64,000 nt of DNA from Methyloterricola oryzae (GTDB lineage Bacteria > Pseudomonadota > Gammaproteobacteria > Methylococcales > Methylococcaceae): positions 62,001 through 126,000 of the forward strand of contig NZ_JYNS01000002.1 in NCBI RefSeq assembly GCF_000934725.1, read 5' to 3'. The number at the start of each line of letters is the position of its first letter. The stretch's first letter is position 1. The translations under genes and the position numbers were made by a program. Positions 40,127 to 48,651 of this stretch are shown in pieces. Below the pieces are notes generated by a model. It saw only the letters and a program-made list of their open reading frames with translations. It had not been told where the DNA came from and did no database searches.

Positions 40127-42116
40127 GGCTTTTCTCCCCATCGTCCACGGGAAGGTTGAAGGTGAAACAGGCTCCTTGGCCTTCACCTGCCGAGTACGCG
40201 GCAATCCGACCGCCATGGGCTTCGGCGATGGTCCTGCAGATGGAAAGCCCCAGACCGATGCCATGGGGTTTGCGGCTGATGAACGGTTCGAAAATTTTCT
40301 GCGCCAGATCGGGAGGGATGCCCATACCGGTATCGCGCACGGTCACGGTGACTTCCTTGGGGCCGCTTTTCCATGCCTTGATCCCCAGTAATCTTTGCCT
40401 GTCCGATGGCGCTTCCATGGCATCGATCGCATTCATGACCAGATTCAGCAGCAGCTGTTGTAGGTGTACCCGCTGCCCAAAGATTAGCGGAATTTCGCCG
40501 ACATCGGCGCTGACCTCGATGCGCCGCTTCTCCAATTCGGACTGCACGAGGGACAGGACTTCTTGCACCAGTGCGCCCAGGTCGGTCCATTGCCGCCCGG
40601 TTTCATGCTTGCGCACCAGGCCCCGGATGCCGAGGATGATTTCGGCGGCGCGCTGCGAAAGCCTCTGCACTTCGGCCATGACCTGGCGAAGACCGGGGTT
40701 GGATTCCAGCAGATCGGCGTAGCGCAGGCTGGCCCCGCCTATGTAGTTGGTGATGGCCGCCAAGGGTTGATTCAGCTCGTGTGCCATCGTAGCCGCCAGT
40801 ACGCCTGCCGTGGTCAGGCGTTGTGTGTGCAGCAGGTCTGCCTGTTGACGCAGCAGTTGCTCCTCCAATTCCTTGCGCTCGCTGATGTCCATATGGGTTC
40901 CTGCGGCACGCAAGGGATTGCCCTGGGCGTCGCGCTCAAATACCCGGCCTCGGGATTGCACCCAGCACCAGCCGCCTGATTTGGTTTGCAGCCGCAGTTC
41001 GGCCTGAAAATAATCGGTCTTGCCCTCCATGTGCGCCTTCAGGGCGGCCATGACGCGGGGCTGGTCTTCCGGATGAATGCGCGAGGCCCAGGACGCGTAG
41101 CTGGGGTTCAATTCTGCCAGGGAGTAGCCCAGCATGCTGGCCCAGCGCTCATTGAAAACGGCATCACCACTCTTGCAGTTCCAGTCCCAGGAACCGAGGT
41201 CGGCACCCATCAGGGCGAGTTCGAGCCGCTCCTCGCTGGCTCTGAGGGCTTCTTCGGCTGCGACGCGGCTGGAAATGTCACGCATGATGGCGGTGAAGTG
41301 CTTGCCGTCACTGTCCATGAATTCCCCGACGGCGATTTCCATGGGAAAGCTCGCGCCGTCGCGGCGTGTTGCGCTGACGACACGATCATGGCCGAGGTCG
41401 CGGCTGACGCTTCGGTCGCGATAGGCGGCGATGTAATGGTCATGCCGCAGGGCTTCCGGAAACGGCATGAGCTTATCGACTTTCTCGCCGATGATCTCCT
41501 CCACCTGGTACCCGAACATGCGTGCAGCGGCCGGATTGCAGGTCTCGATCAGGCTTTCCTCGTTGATGGTGACGATGCCGTCGGCGGCCGTGTCCAGGAT
41601 GGCCTTGAGCTTGGCTTCGCTCTTGCGCAGCTTGTACTCGAGCATTCGTCTCTCGGCTGCTTCGACGCGGAGGTTAGCCACCGTCTGCTCGTGGCGCCTT
41701 ACCTCTTCCAGCAAGCGTTCGTTCGCGTGGGAGAGTTGTGACGGGCTGGGCAGGCGCAGCACCTTGGGCAGCAGTGGCCAGAGCAGGGCCGCGGTGGCTG
41801 TGGAGATGGCGGCGGTCGCCAGTTTGACGAAGCCCTGAGCGAGGTAATCCGGATGCCAGAGGGTCCAGATGTCCATCAAATGGGTACTGCCGCAAGCGAG
41901 GATGAACACCGCGAACAGAATGAATACCCAGCGGTAGGCCAGGTCCGTTCGGCGATGCACGAAATAGCCCAGGGCAAACGGGATGGAGTAATAAGAGGCG
42001 GCGGTCAGGGCGTCAGACACCACATGCAGCCAGATCAGTGGTGCATTCCAGATCAGGCAGGTTCCATGCGGTATGTACGACTGGGACGTCGACCAGGCCA
42101 GAAGGTTTTCAAACAT
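40113..42116 (-). CDS. Histidine kinase with ETR1-like ethylene-binding domain
   Basis: A 667-residue sensor kinase. Residues about 28-120 form a three-TM domain that aligns without gaps to Arabidopsis ETR1 shifted by ten residues: Asp35, Tyr42, Ile45-Pro46, Cys75 and His79 match ETR1 Asp25, Tyr32, Ile35-Pro36, Cys65 and His69, the copper/ethylene site. Two PAS domains (about 165-285 and 295-415), a HisKA domain with His446 (MAHELNQPL) and an HATPase domain (about 545-655, GIGLGLSICR) follow. GGAGG precedes the ATG chosen; the open frame starts 38 codons earlier. It lies upstream of the FixJ-type regulator. Ethylene sensing is inferred from the domain only. Confidence 0.92.
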   Translation of the reverse strand: MFENLLAWSTSQSYIPHGTCLIWNAPLIWLHVVSDALTAASYYSIPFALGYFVHRRTDLAYRWVFILFAVFILACGSTHLMDIWTLWHPDYLAQGFVKLATAAISTATAALLWPLLPKVLRLPSPSQLSHANERLLEEVRRHEQTVANLRVEAAERRMLEYKLRKSEAKLKAILDTAADGIVTINEESLIETCNPAAARMFGYQVEEIIGEKVDKLMPFPEALRHDHYIAAYRDRSVSRDLGHDRVVSATRRDGASFPMEIAVGEFMDSDGKHFTAIMRDISSRVAAEEALRASEERLELALMGADLGSWDWNCKSGDAVFNERWASMLGYSLAELNPSYASWASRIHPEDQPRVMAALKAHMEGKTDYFQAELRLQTKSGGWCWVQSRGRVFERDAQGNPLRAAGTHMDISERKELEEQLLRQQADLLHTQRLTTAGVLAATMAHELNQPLAAITNYIGGASLRYADLLESNPGLRQVMAEVQRLSQRAAEIILGIRGLVRKHETGRQWTDLGALVQEVLSLVQSELEKRRIEVSADVGEIPLIFGQRVHLQQLLLNLVMNAIDAMEAPSDRQRLLGIKAWKSGPKEVTVTVRDTGMGIPPDLAQKIFEPFISRKPHGIGLGLSICRTIAEAHGGRIAAYSAGEGQGACFTFNLPVDDGEKSHANA

Positions 42117-42466
42117 GTCCGGCCCTCCACATCGGGGCGAGAGGATGATCCCACCGGCGAGAGCACGGCAGATCGCCTGGCCCGAGTTGCCGTCGGAGAA
42201 CAGGCAGTTCGAGTCCATGGTTGAGGCCAATCATGCCAAACACCGAGAGGCTGCGCCAGGGTTTGCCGGCGCGTTGCAGGGAATGAAGGGAGGACGGTCA
42301 AGCCGGCGCTTCTACACAGTCATCGGACTCACCGCGCTGGCGATCTCAGATGAGTAGCAGGCCTCAAGATAGATGGTGTGCCGGCGGCCGCGTCAGGCGG
42401 CGCGCCAGTCAACGCCCGGGGCGCCCCAAGGAGTGGGCGGCCCAGACGTTTAAGGTTTAGGGAGGC
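42117..42466. other. Intergenic region upstream of the kinase
   Basis: About 350 bases with no convincing gene on either strand. It should hold the promoter of the kinase-regulator pair. I find no sigma-54 pattern, tRNA or clear terminator. Confidence 0.5.
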
Positions 42467-42766
42467 TCAGCGGTGGCAGTTATATGCGCGCGCCGTTGCG
42501 TCGCCGTTGAAGGCGCCTACCGACCGGAAATTGGACCACACGATGTGCGTGGCACCGAGTGTGCCGGCCTTCTGCTCTGCATGGGTTTTGGCGATGGGTT
42601 TCCAGCCGGCGTTCTTGCCATACCCGGAGGAACCGGTGACTTCGCTCAGGAATTGACAATTCTGAACCTGTGCGTCCGTGGCCTCATCAGGCTTGGCCTG
42701 CGCGGTCATGGAAAATGCGGTCATGGTCACGATAAATGTGCACAGTCTTGCGAACTTTGCGGTCAT
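42467..42766 (-). CDS. Small exported protein, DUF4156-like
   Basis: A 99-residue protein with a signal peptide ending AQA (about residue 22). The mature part has two cysteines (QNCQFLSEVTGSSGYG and AYNC at the end) and a GATHIVWSNF segment resembling DUF4156 lipoproteins, but without a lipobox. A GGGGGG tract precedes the ATG. Function unknown. Confidence 0.7.
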   Translation of the reverse strand: MTAKFARLCTFIVTMTAFSMTAQAKPDEATDAQVQNCQFLSEVTGSSGYGKNAGWKPIAKTHAEQKAGTLGATHIVWSNFRSVGAFNGDATARAYNCHR

Positions 42767-43077
42767 GATGCCCCCCGGCGTACTGAAAGTTTCATTATTG
42801 TGCGCAGCGACTATAAATGCACTGCGATGGATCATCGTAGCGTATCGAAATGTAAAATGGCAAGCAAAGAATCCTTGTAGACTTAAGTTGTCCTTATTGC
42901 CTGCGGGAAACTAGCTCAAGATATTGAAAAATAAATATTAAGATCGCTGGCTTGGCGGGTTCTTTCGGACTCACGGACTGGCCCAGAGACATTTTCTGGC
43001 GAGCAAATTTCGACAACGCCCTTTCGTGGTGCACGCTTCTAAAGCAAAATGGAAAGAAAAAAGTCGAGCGCACCAAA
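42767..43077. other. AT-richer intergenic region upstream of the second amtB
   Basis: About 310 bases, AT-richer than the surroundings, between divergent genes. It must contain both promoters. A GG-N10-GC sigma-54 core and an NtrC-type GCAC-N7-GTGC site are not seen, unlike upstream of glnK. Confidence 0.5.
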
Positions 43078-44376
43078 ATGACAAGACTATCCCGTTCGTC
43101 CTTTTGCGGCATCGCCGTGTTGGCATCGCTGTTCGTCTCATCCGCGCGTGCCGATCAACTTAACTCGGCGGATACGGCCTGGATCCTGACTTCCACTGGC
43201 TTGGTCCTATTCATGACGGTGCCGGGGTTGGCCCTGTTCTATGGCGGTCTGGTCCGCAGCAAGAACGTGCTGTCGATCCTGATGCAGTGCTTCGTCATCA
43301 CCTCATTGGTGTCGGTGCTCTGGCTGGCCGCCGCGTACAGCCTGGCCTTGAGCGACGGCGGCGACTGGCAGCAGTACATGGGAGGCGGGTCGCGCCTGTT
43401 CCTGCTTGGCCTGAATGCCGACTCGCTCAAGGACAACCTGCCCGAGACCGTGTTCTGCATGTACCACCTGACCTTCGCCATCTTCGCGCCGGCGCTGATC
43501 GTCGGCGGTGTGGCGGAACGCATGAAGTTCTCCGCCCTGATCGGGTTCGTGGCGCTCTGGCTCATGCTGGTCTATGTGCCGGTATGCCACTGGGTATGGG
43601 GCGGAGGCTGGCTGGCCCAGGCCGGCGTGATGGATTTTGCCGGCGGTCTCGTGGTGCATAGCGCCGGTGGTGTCGCAGCCCTGGTCGGCGCCATGCTGCT
43701 GGGGCCGCGCAAGGGGTTTCCGCGCACCCCCATGCCACCCCATAACCGCACCATGACCGCCATCGGCGGCGGCATTCTGTGGGTGGGATGGCATGGCTTC
43801 AGCGCGGGGAGTGCCTTGATGGCCAACGGCGCGGCGGGCGTGGCGATGCTGACCACCCATATGAGCGCCGCTGCGGGGGCACTTACCTGGATGTTCATCG
43901 AGTGGCACCGGTTCGGGAAGCCCAGCAGCCTGGGCGTCATCACCGGCATGGTGGCGGGTCTGGGCATGATCGCGCCCGCCGCGGGCTTCGTAGGGCCCTT
44001 GGGAGGCCTGGCGATTGGCGTGGCTGCCGGGGCGGTGTGCTTTTTCACCATGCACTGGATCAAGTACCGGCTGCAGATCGACGACAGCCTGGATGTGTTC
44101 TCCATCCACGGCGTCGGCGGAATCGTGGGTACCTTGCTGACCGGCGTGTTTGCCTTGAAATCGCTGGGCGGTGCCGGCCTGGCGGTCGAAGGGGGCCTTT
44201 GGAGTCAATTGGCCGTTCAGGCCCTGGGGGTGGGCGTGGTTCTGGCCTGGAGCGCCGGCATCAGTTACTTGACGCTGAAGCTCCTGGACCGCTGCCTGGG
44301 CTTGCGCGTCGGTGCCGCGGAAGAAACCTCCGGACTGGATATCGCCCTGCACAACGAGCAGGGCTACAACTTATGA
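43078..44376 (+). CDS. Second ammonium transporter (Amt family)
   Basis: A 432-residue Amt protein with a signal peptide (about 1-24, ending ARA). The pore histidines are conserved (YVPVCHWVWGG and LDVFSIHGVGG), and the tail SGLDIALHNEQGYNL keeps the GlnK-contact type end. It has no linked glnK; instead it overlaps a small exported protein and a porin. An upstream open frame of 42 codons is not coding-like. It may serve under different ammonium levels from amtB at 36940. Confidence 0.93.
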   Translation: MTRLSRSSFCGIAVLASLFVSSARADQLNSADTAWILTSTGLVLFMTVPGLALFYGGLVRSKNVLSILMQCFVITSLVSVLWLAAAYSLALSDGGDWQQYMGGGSRLFLLGLNADSLKDNLPETVFCMYHLTFAIFAPALIVGGVAERMKFSALIGFVALWLMLVYVPVCHWVWGGGWLAQAGVMDFAGGLVVHSAGGVAALVGAMLLGPRKGFPRTPMPPHNRTMTAIGGGILWVGWHGFSAGSALMANGAAGVAMLTTHMSAAAGALTWMFIEWHRFGKPSSLGVITGMVAGLGMIAPAAGFVGPLGGLAIGVAAGAVCFFTMHWIKYRLQIDDSLDVFSIHGVGGIVGTLLTGVFALKSLGGAGLAVEGGLWSQLAVQALGVGVVLAWSAGISYLTLKLLDRCLGLRVGAAEETSGLDIALHNEQGYNL

Positions 44377-44699
44377 GGCACGCGCAGTTCGGCCTTGCCG
44401 GAATGCTGGCGCTGAGCTTTGCCGCATCGGCGATGACGGAGGAGGAAGCCACACAGCGCATCAAGTCTCAGGCCTGCAAGGGTGGGCAGACTGTCGAGAA
44501 GGTCCTGGACGGTTCGATCAAGAGCCACTCCCAGCGCGACCTGGGTTGGCGAACGTTTCCCGGCAATGGGTTCATCGATGTAGAGCGCGCCGTATTGATC
44601 AATAAGGGCATGGAAATGCGCTACCGCTGGCGGGTCGAGGCGGGTGGCAGTATCGGCCCGGAGAACGAACGCGCCGAAAGACTTTGCGAAGAGGACTGA
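44373..44699 (+). CDS. Small exported protein of unknown function
   Basis: A 108-residue protein with a signal peptide (about 1-20, ending ASA) and a mature part with two cysteines (QACKGG and ERLCEED) that could form a disulfide. I do not recognise a family. Its ATG overlaps the amt stop (ATGA) and its end overlaps the likely start of the porin gene, so the three are one operon. Confidence 0.75.
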   Translation: MRHAQFGLAGMLALSFAASAMTEEEATQRIKSQACKGGQTVEKVLDGSIKSHSQRDLGWRTFPGNGFIDVERAVLINKGMEMRYRWRVEAGGSIGPENERAERLCEED

Positions 44700-45994
44700 G
44701 CATCGCCTTTTTCGCGCCCCGCAACTTGACGCTGCCGGCTGGCTGGGCGCTGGCCTCAGCGCGACCGCAAAGGCCGCTCACACGGGATTGGTGCCGGGTT
44801 TTCTCATGCGCGTGGCTGGTGATCGCCTCCGCAAGCCATAACTGCAGCTTGTCCCAGGCTGCGGAAAGCCAGGGAACCGAGGCCGGTGGCGCCGTGGAAG
44901 CTGCCACCGGCCTATCCCTGTCGAGCCTGCTGTCAGCATCCGCCATCGGGGTCAATGTCGGCGGCTGGTTGTCAGCAGGCGTTACCTACAACAATCACAA
45001 TCCGGCGAATCATTCCAACCAGCCGGTGACTTTCAACGACCGGGCCCTGGAGCCGCAACTCGACCAGTTCTATCTGTATGTCGAGCGGGTTGCTAACAAG
45101 GAGTCGCGGCACTGGGACCTGGGTTTCCGTGCCGACTTCATGTTCGGCACCGATGCCCGCTTTACTCAGGCGGCGGGTGATTGGGACATGAACCTGGTGA
45201 CCGACGGGACGCTGCGATTTTACAAGCCCGCGTTTCCTCAAGCTTACCTTGAACTGGTCACGCCATTTGTCAGGGGCGCCACCCTGAAGCTGGGTCACTT
45301 CTACACCATCCTCGGGCAGGAAGTGGTTCCCGCGACAGGCAACTTCTTTTATTCCCATGCCTATGCCATGCAATACGGCGAACCCTTCACTCACACCGGT
45401 TTGCTGGCTTCCTACCCGGCTACCGGCAACTGGACCGTGAATTTCGGGGCTGTTCTGGGGCCACACGGCAAGGACGACAATTTCAGCGAACACCTGGGTA
45501 ACTGGAATTTTCTGGGCGGCGTCACCTGGCTCAGCGATGACGGCGGTACTTCCCTGGCCGCTGCAGTGACCTCGGGTCCTACGGATGATCCCGGCTCGCC
45601 CGTGCGCACCATCGGCAGTCTGGTGTTAAACCGCGACATCAGCGAAAAGCTGCACTACACGGCGCAATACGATCATGGCATGCAGGAACAGGCTGGCAAC
45701 GCTGCCGACGCCACTTGGTATGGCATCAACCAGTACCTGACCTATGCGCTGGATCCCGAATTGTCGTTGGGGTTGCGTTGCGAATGGTTCCGGGACCAGG
45801 CCGGGTTTCGGGTCATGGGCGTTCCCGCCAGTTATTACGAGACCAGTGCCGGCATGAACTGGAAACCCTTTGCCTGGTTGCTATTGCGGGCAGAAACCCG
45901 CTACGACTGGGTGGACGGTGATCAGCAGGTTTTCGACTTGCAAACGCGCGGAAGCCAGTTGACGGTGGGCGCGAACGCCGTGGTTACCTTCTAA
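44684..45994 (+). CDS. Putative beta-barrel outer-membrane porin (BBP2-like)
   Basis: A protein of about 436 residues resembling the beta-barrel porin-2/OmpL-like family: SAIGVNVGGWLSAGVTYNN, LDQFYLYVERV, the TLKLGHFYTILGQEV segment and FFYSHAYAMQYGEPFTHTG, ending in an aromatic C-terminal Phe as outer-membrane proteins do. The start is unclear: TTG at 44684 is the first codon; a hydrophobic signal (WLVIASASHN) lies about 45 residues in, so the real start is probably later. The amt linkage suggests a nitrogen-related solute. Confidence 0.75.
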   Translation: MRRGLSIAFFAPRNLTLPAGWALASARPQRPLTRDWCRVFSCAWLVIASASHNCSLSQAAESQGTEAGGAVEAATGLSLSSLLSASAIGVNVGGWLSAGVTYNNHNPANHSNQPVTFNDRALEPQLDQFYLYVERVANKESRHWDLGFRADFMFGTDARFTQAAGDWDMNLVTDGTLRFYKPAFPQAYLELVTPFVRGATLKLGHFYTILGQEVVPATGNFFYSHAYAMQYGEPFTHTGLLASYPATGNWTVNFGAVLGPHGKDDNFSEHLGNWNFLGGVTWLSDDGGTSLAAAVTSGPTDDPGSPVRTIGSLVLNRDISEKLHYTAQYDHGMQEQAGNAADATWYGINQYLTYALDPELSLGLRCEWFRDQAGFRVMGVPASYYETSAGMNWKPFAWLLLRAETRYDWVDGDQQVFDLQTRGSQLTVGANAVVTF

Positions 45995-45998
45995 GCTT

Positions 45999-46015
45999 GC
46001 CCGCCTTGGGCGGGG
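45999..46015. terminator. Hairpin between convergent genes
   Basis: CCCGCC, TTG, GGCGGG just after the porin stop and before the emrA-like stop. There is no T-tract, so it is weak evidence. Confidence 0.3.
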
Positions 46016-46033
46016 GCCTGCAGTGCGGTGCGT

Positions 46034-47200
46034 TCACCGCGCATTGGCTTCAATGATCTGCGCAATCCGAGGTTCCAGTTCATCCAGTTCATGATCGAAT
46101 ACGTCGCTGCGGTACGCGGGATATCCAGTCTCGGCGAGGGAGCGCAGGGGATGGGTATCGCCTCCCGACAGATTGATGCGGGTTACCGTCGAAAGACCGG
46201 GCTGCAGGGGGTACTCCGCCAGTTCCCTCGGATCCAGGCGGATACGGACTGGCAGCCGCTCGGCGATGTGAATAAAGTTGCCGGTGGCATTGTCGGTGGG
46301 TAAGAGGGCGAACTGGCTGCCGGTACCCGGACTCAGTCCTTCCACCTGGCCGTGGTAGAGCCGATCCGGATAGGCGTCGACGCGGATCTCCGCGCTCTGG
46401 CCAGGGCGTACGCCGGCAATCTCGGTTTCCAGCAAATTGGCCTCCACCCAGACCTGATCCAACGGCACGATTGCCAGCAGGGGCGTGCCCGGCGTCACAT
46501 GGTCGCCCACCGCAATCTTGCGCCGGGCCACATACCCCGTCGCGGGCGCCAGAATATTGCGGCGCCGGTAATCGAGATAGGCACGCCGCAGGCGCTGGGC
46601 CGCGCCGAGCACGGCGGGATGGTCGGCCACGGCGTCGCTTCGCAGTTGGGCCTCCAGTTCCGACTGCTCGGCACGGGCTTCCGCCAGGGCGGCCGCCAGT
46701 TCGCGCTGCCTGTCCTCGGCGTTCTGCAGCTGTTGTTCCGACACGGCGCCGTCTGGGGCGGCCTTGCGGAGTCTGGCCAGGTCATGATGGAGCGTCTCAG
46801 CGGCGGCCGTGCGGGCGGCGACCCGTTGCCTGAGGGTGGCGCGCCGGGCTTGCAGCGCCGCAATCTGGCGTACCGCAGCAGCAAGCTCGTCCTCGGCCTG
46901 GCGCCAGGCTATTTCCGCCCTCCGGCCATCCAGTCGAACCAGCAATTGGCCTTGTTCGACCCGCTGGGTGTTCTCCGCCAGAATCTCCACCACAGCGCCT
47001 TCGCTGATGGCTTCCAGCTTGATGAGGTGGCCGGCGATGAAGGCATCGTCGGTGCTGGCCCAGCGCCGATCCTCCTGCCACTCGAAGACTAGCGCGGCCG
47101 CGGCGGCGAGCACCAGGGCCAGGATCCAGGCCCATTGCCGTCGCCGGTGCCGCTGTATGACTTGGCGGTGGCTCAGCTTGGTCGGCGTGTGGTCACTCAT
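46034..47200 (-). CDS. EmrA/HlyD-type membrane fusion protein
   Basis: A 388-residue periplasmic adaptor with one N-terminal TM (about 22-40). Biotinyl-lipoyl-like segments (ISEGAVVEILAENTQRVEQGQLLVRLD and ILAPATGYVARRKIAVGDHVTPGTPL) flank a long alpha-hairpin coiled coil. It links an inner-membrane exporter to an outer-membrane channel. It is last in the operon with the outer-membrane factor and MFS pump. Confidence 0.92.
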   Translation of the reverse strand: MSDHTPTKLSHRQVIQRHRRRQWAWILALVLAAAAALVFEWQEDRRWASTDDAFIAGHLIKLEAISEGAVVEILAENTQRVEQGQLLVRLDGRRAEIAWRQAEDELAAAVRQIAALQARRATLRQRVAARTAAAETLHHDLARLRKAAPDGAVSEQQLQNAEDRQRELAAALAEARAEQSELEAQLRSDAVADHPAVLGAAQRLRRAYLDYRRRNILAPATGYVARRKIAVGDHVTPGTPLLAIVPLDQVWVEANLLETEIAGVRPGQSAEIRVDAYPDRLYHGQVEGLSPGTGSQFALLPTDNATGNFIHIAERLPVRIRLDPRELAEYPLQPGLSTVTRINLSGGDTHPLRSLAETGYPAYRSDVFDHELDELEPRIAQIIEANAR

Positions 47201-48651
47201 CCGCGGCTGCCCGTCTCCTGGCGAAGTTGATAGCCGCCCCCCAGGGCCCGGCAAAGAGCGACCGCCGCCTTCCCTTGCTCTCCCTTCAGGCTTGCCAGAC
47301 GCCAGTTCTGCAGGGTCAGTTCGATGCGCGCGCGCAGCGGGCCGGACGCATCGGAGAGACCAGCCGTGGAAAGGCTCTCGGCCAGGCGCATGACCCGTTC
47401 AGCGTCGCCGGCCCGGTGCACTTGTTCCGTCAGGCGCAGGTCCAATTCACGCCAGCGCGTCAACGCGTCGGCCACGTCCTGGATGGCTCTCAGCAAGGTG
47501 GCGTTGTACCGCTCCACCGCCACATCGTAGGCGGCCTCACGGTCGGCCAGGCGCGCTCTCAGTCTCCCACCTTCGAAGATTGGGAAGGTGACCGAGGGGC
47601 CCACGGCATAGGCGAGGCTGGAACCTTGCAGCAAAACGTCGCTCAGACTGACGCTGTGCAGGCCGGCAAAGGCGATCAGGTTGACGTCGGGATAAAATGC
47701 GGTCTGCGCCACCTTGACCGATTCCGACACGGATTCCGCTTCCAGGCGCGCGGCGGCGAGATCCGGCCTGTGTTCCAGGAAGCGCAGGGGCAAATCCCTG
47801 GGAAAGGCGGGTGGATCGATGTGTGCCAGCTCACCGGCTGCTATCCAGCGCCCCCAATCGGCCCCTTTTCCCGTAAGGGTCGCCAGACGGTGGCGGGCCA
47901 GTTGCACGCTTGCCTGGGCGGTCGCGAGGGTTTGCCGGGCCTCTTGGACCGCGCTCTCGGCCACCAGGGTCGGGGCATCGGCGCTCAAGCCCGCCACGCG
48001 GCGTGTCAGTTCCAGTCGGAGCAGGCGATCCAGATCGGCCACCAGTTGCTCGGCGATACGCCGATGGCTGTCGGCCACCAGCAGATCGAAGTAGGTGCCG
48101 GCGACAGCGGCCGTCAGCAGCAGTCTGGCATCGGCCCATTCCGCGGCCACCGCGAAGGAATGATCGACGGCTGCCTGCAGCGAAGCACGGTCGCTTCCCC
48201 AGAAGTCCAGGTGATAGCGCAGCACGAAGGGATCGACCAGGGACAGGCGGAAGTCCTCCCCGGCGAACTTGGCCTGCACGCTGTTGGCAGAAAAGCGCTG
48301 CGCACTGAAGCTGATGTGAGCGTCTACGGTGGGATACAGGTCGGCGGCTTCCGCGTCCACCAGAGCCTGGGACTGGCGCAGACGCGCGGCGGCGGTCTTC
48401 AGGTCCGGATTGCCGGCCAGGGCCGTCTCCATGAGTCGGTTCAGTTCAGGCTGACCGAAGGACATCCACCAATTCTCCCTGGGCCAGGCGGAGCGGCCGG
48501 AATAGTGGGACAGCCCGTCCTGCAGGCTGCGCCTCGACTCGGGCATACCGGACATGACCGCAGGCGGCGAGCTGGTGCCAAATTGGGCGCAGGCCGCCAG
48601 CAAGGCGCCGCCCGACAAGGGCAGGATCAATGACTGCAGCCAGCGTCTCAT
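47197..48651 (-). CDS. RND/NodT-type outer-membrane efflux lipoprotein
   Basis: A 484-residue TolC-like outer-membrane factor. The lipobox LAAC is at about residues 17-20, and two OEP repeats follow with FGQPELNRLMETALAGNPDLKTAAARL and RFLEHRPDLAAARLEAESVSESVKVAQTAFYPD. It overlaps the pump gene by four bases upstream and emrA by four bases downstream. The open frame extends 517 codons upstream but only as a shadow of the pump gene. Confidence 0.9.
   Translation of the reverse strand: MRRWLQSLILPLSGGALLAACAQFGTSSPPAVMSGMPESRRSLQDGLSHYSGRSAWPRENWWMSFGQPELNRLMETALAGNPDLKTAAARLRQSQALVDAEAADLYPTVDAHISFSAQRFSANSVQAKFAGEDFRLSLVDPFVLRYHLDFWGSDRASLQAAVDHSFAVAAEWADARLLLTAAVAGTYFDLLVADSHRRIAEQLVADLDRLLRLELTRRVAGLSADAPTLVAESAVQEARQTLATAQASVQLARHRLATLTGKGADWGRWIAAGELAHIDPPAFPRDLPLRFLEHRPDLAAARLEAESVSESVKVAQTAFYPDVNLIAFAGLHSVSLSDVLLQGSSLAYAVGPSVTFPIFEGGRLRARLADREAAYDVAVERYNATLLRAIQDVADALTRWRELDLRLTEQVHRAGDAERVMRLAESLSTAGLSDASGPLRARIELTLQNWRLASLKGEQGKAAVALCRALGGGYQLRQETGSRG

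Noticed and set aside
42840-43077. Sigma-54 or NtrC site before the second amtB
   Set aside because: Every TGG candidate checked lacked GC at the required ten-base spacing, and no GCAC-N7-GTGC match was found.
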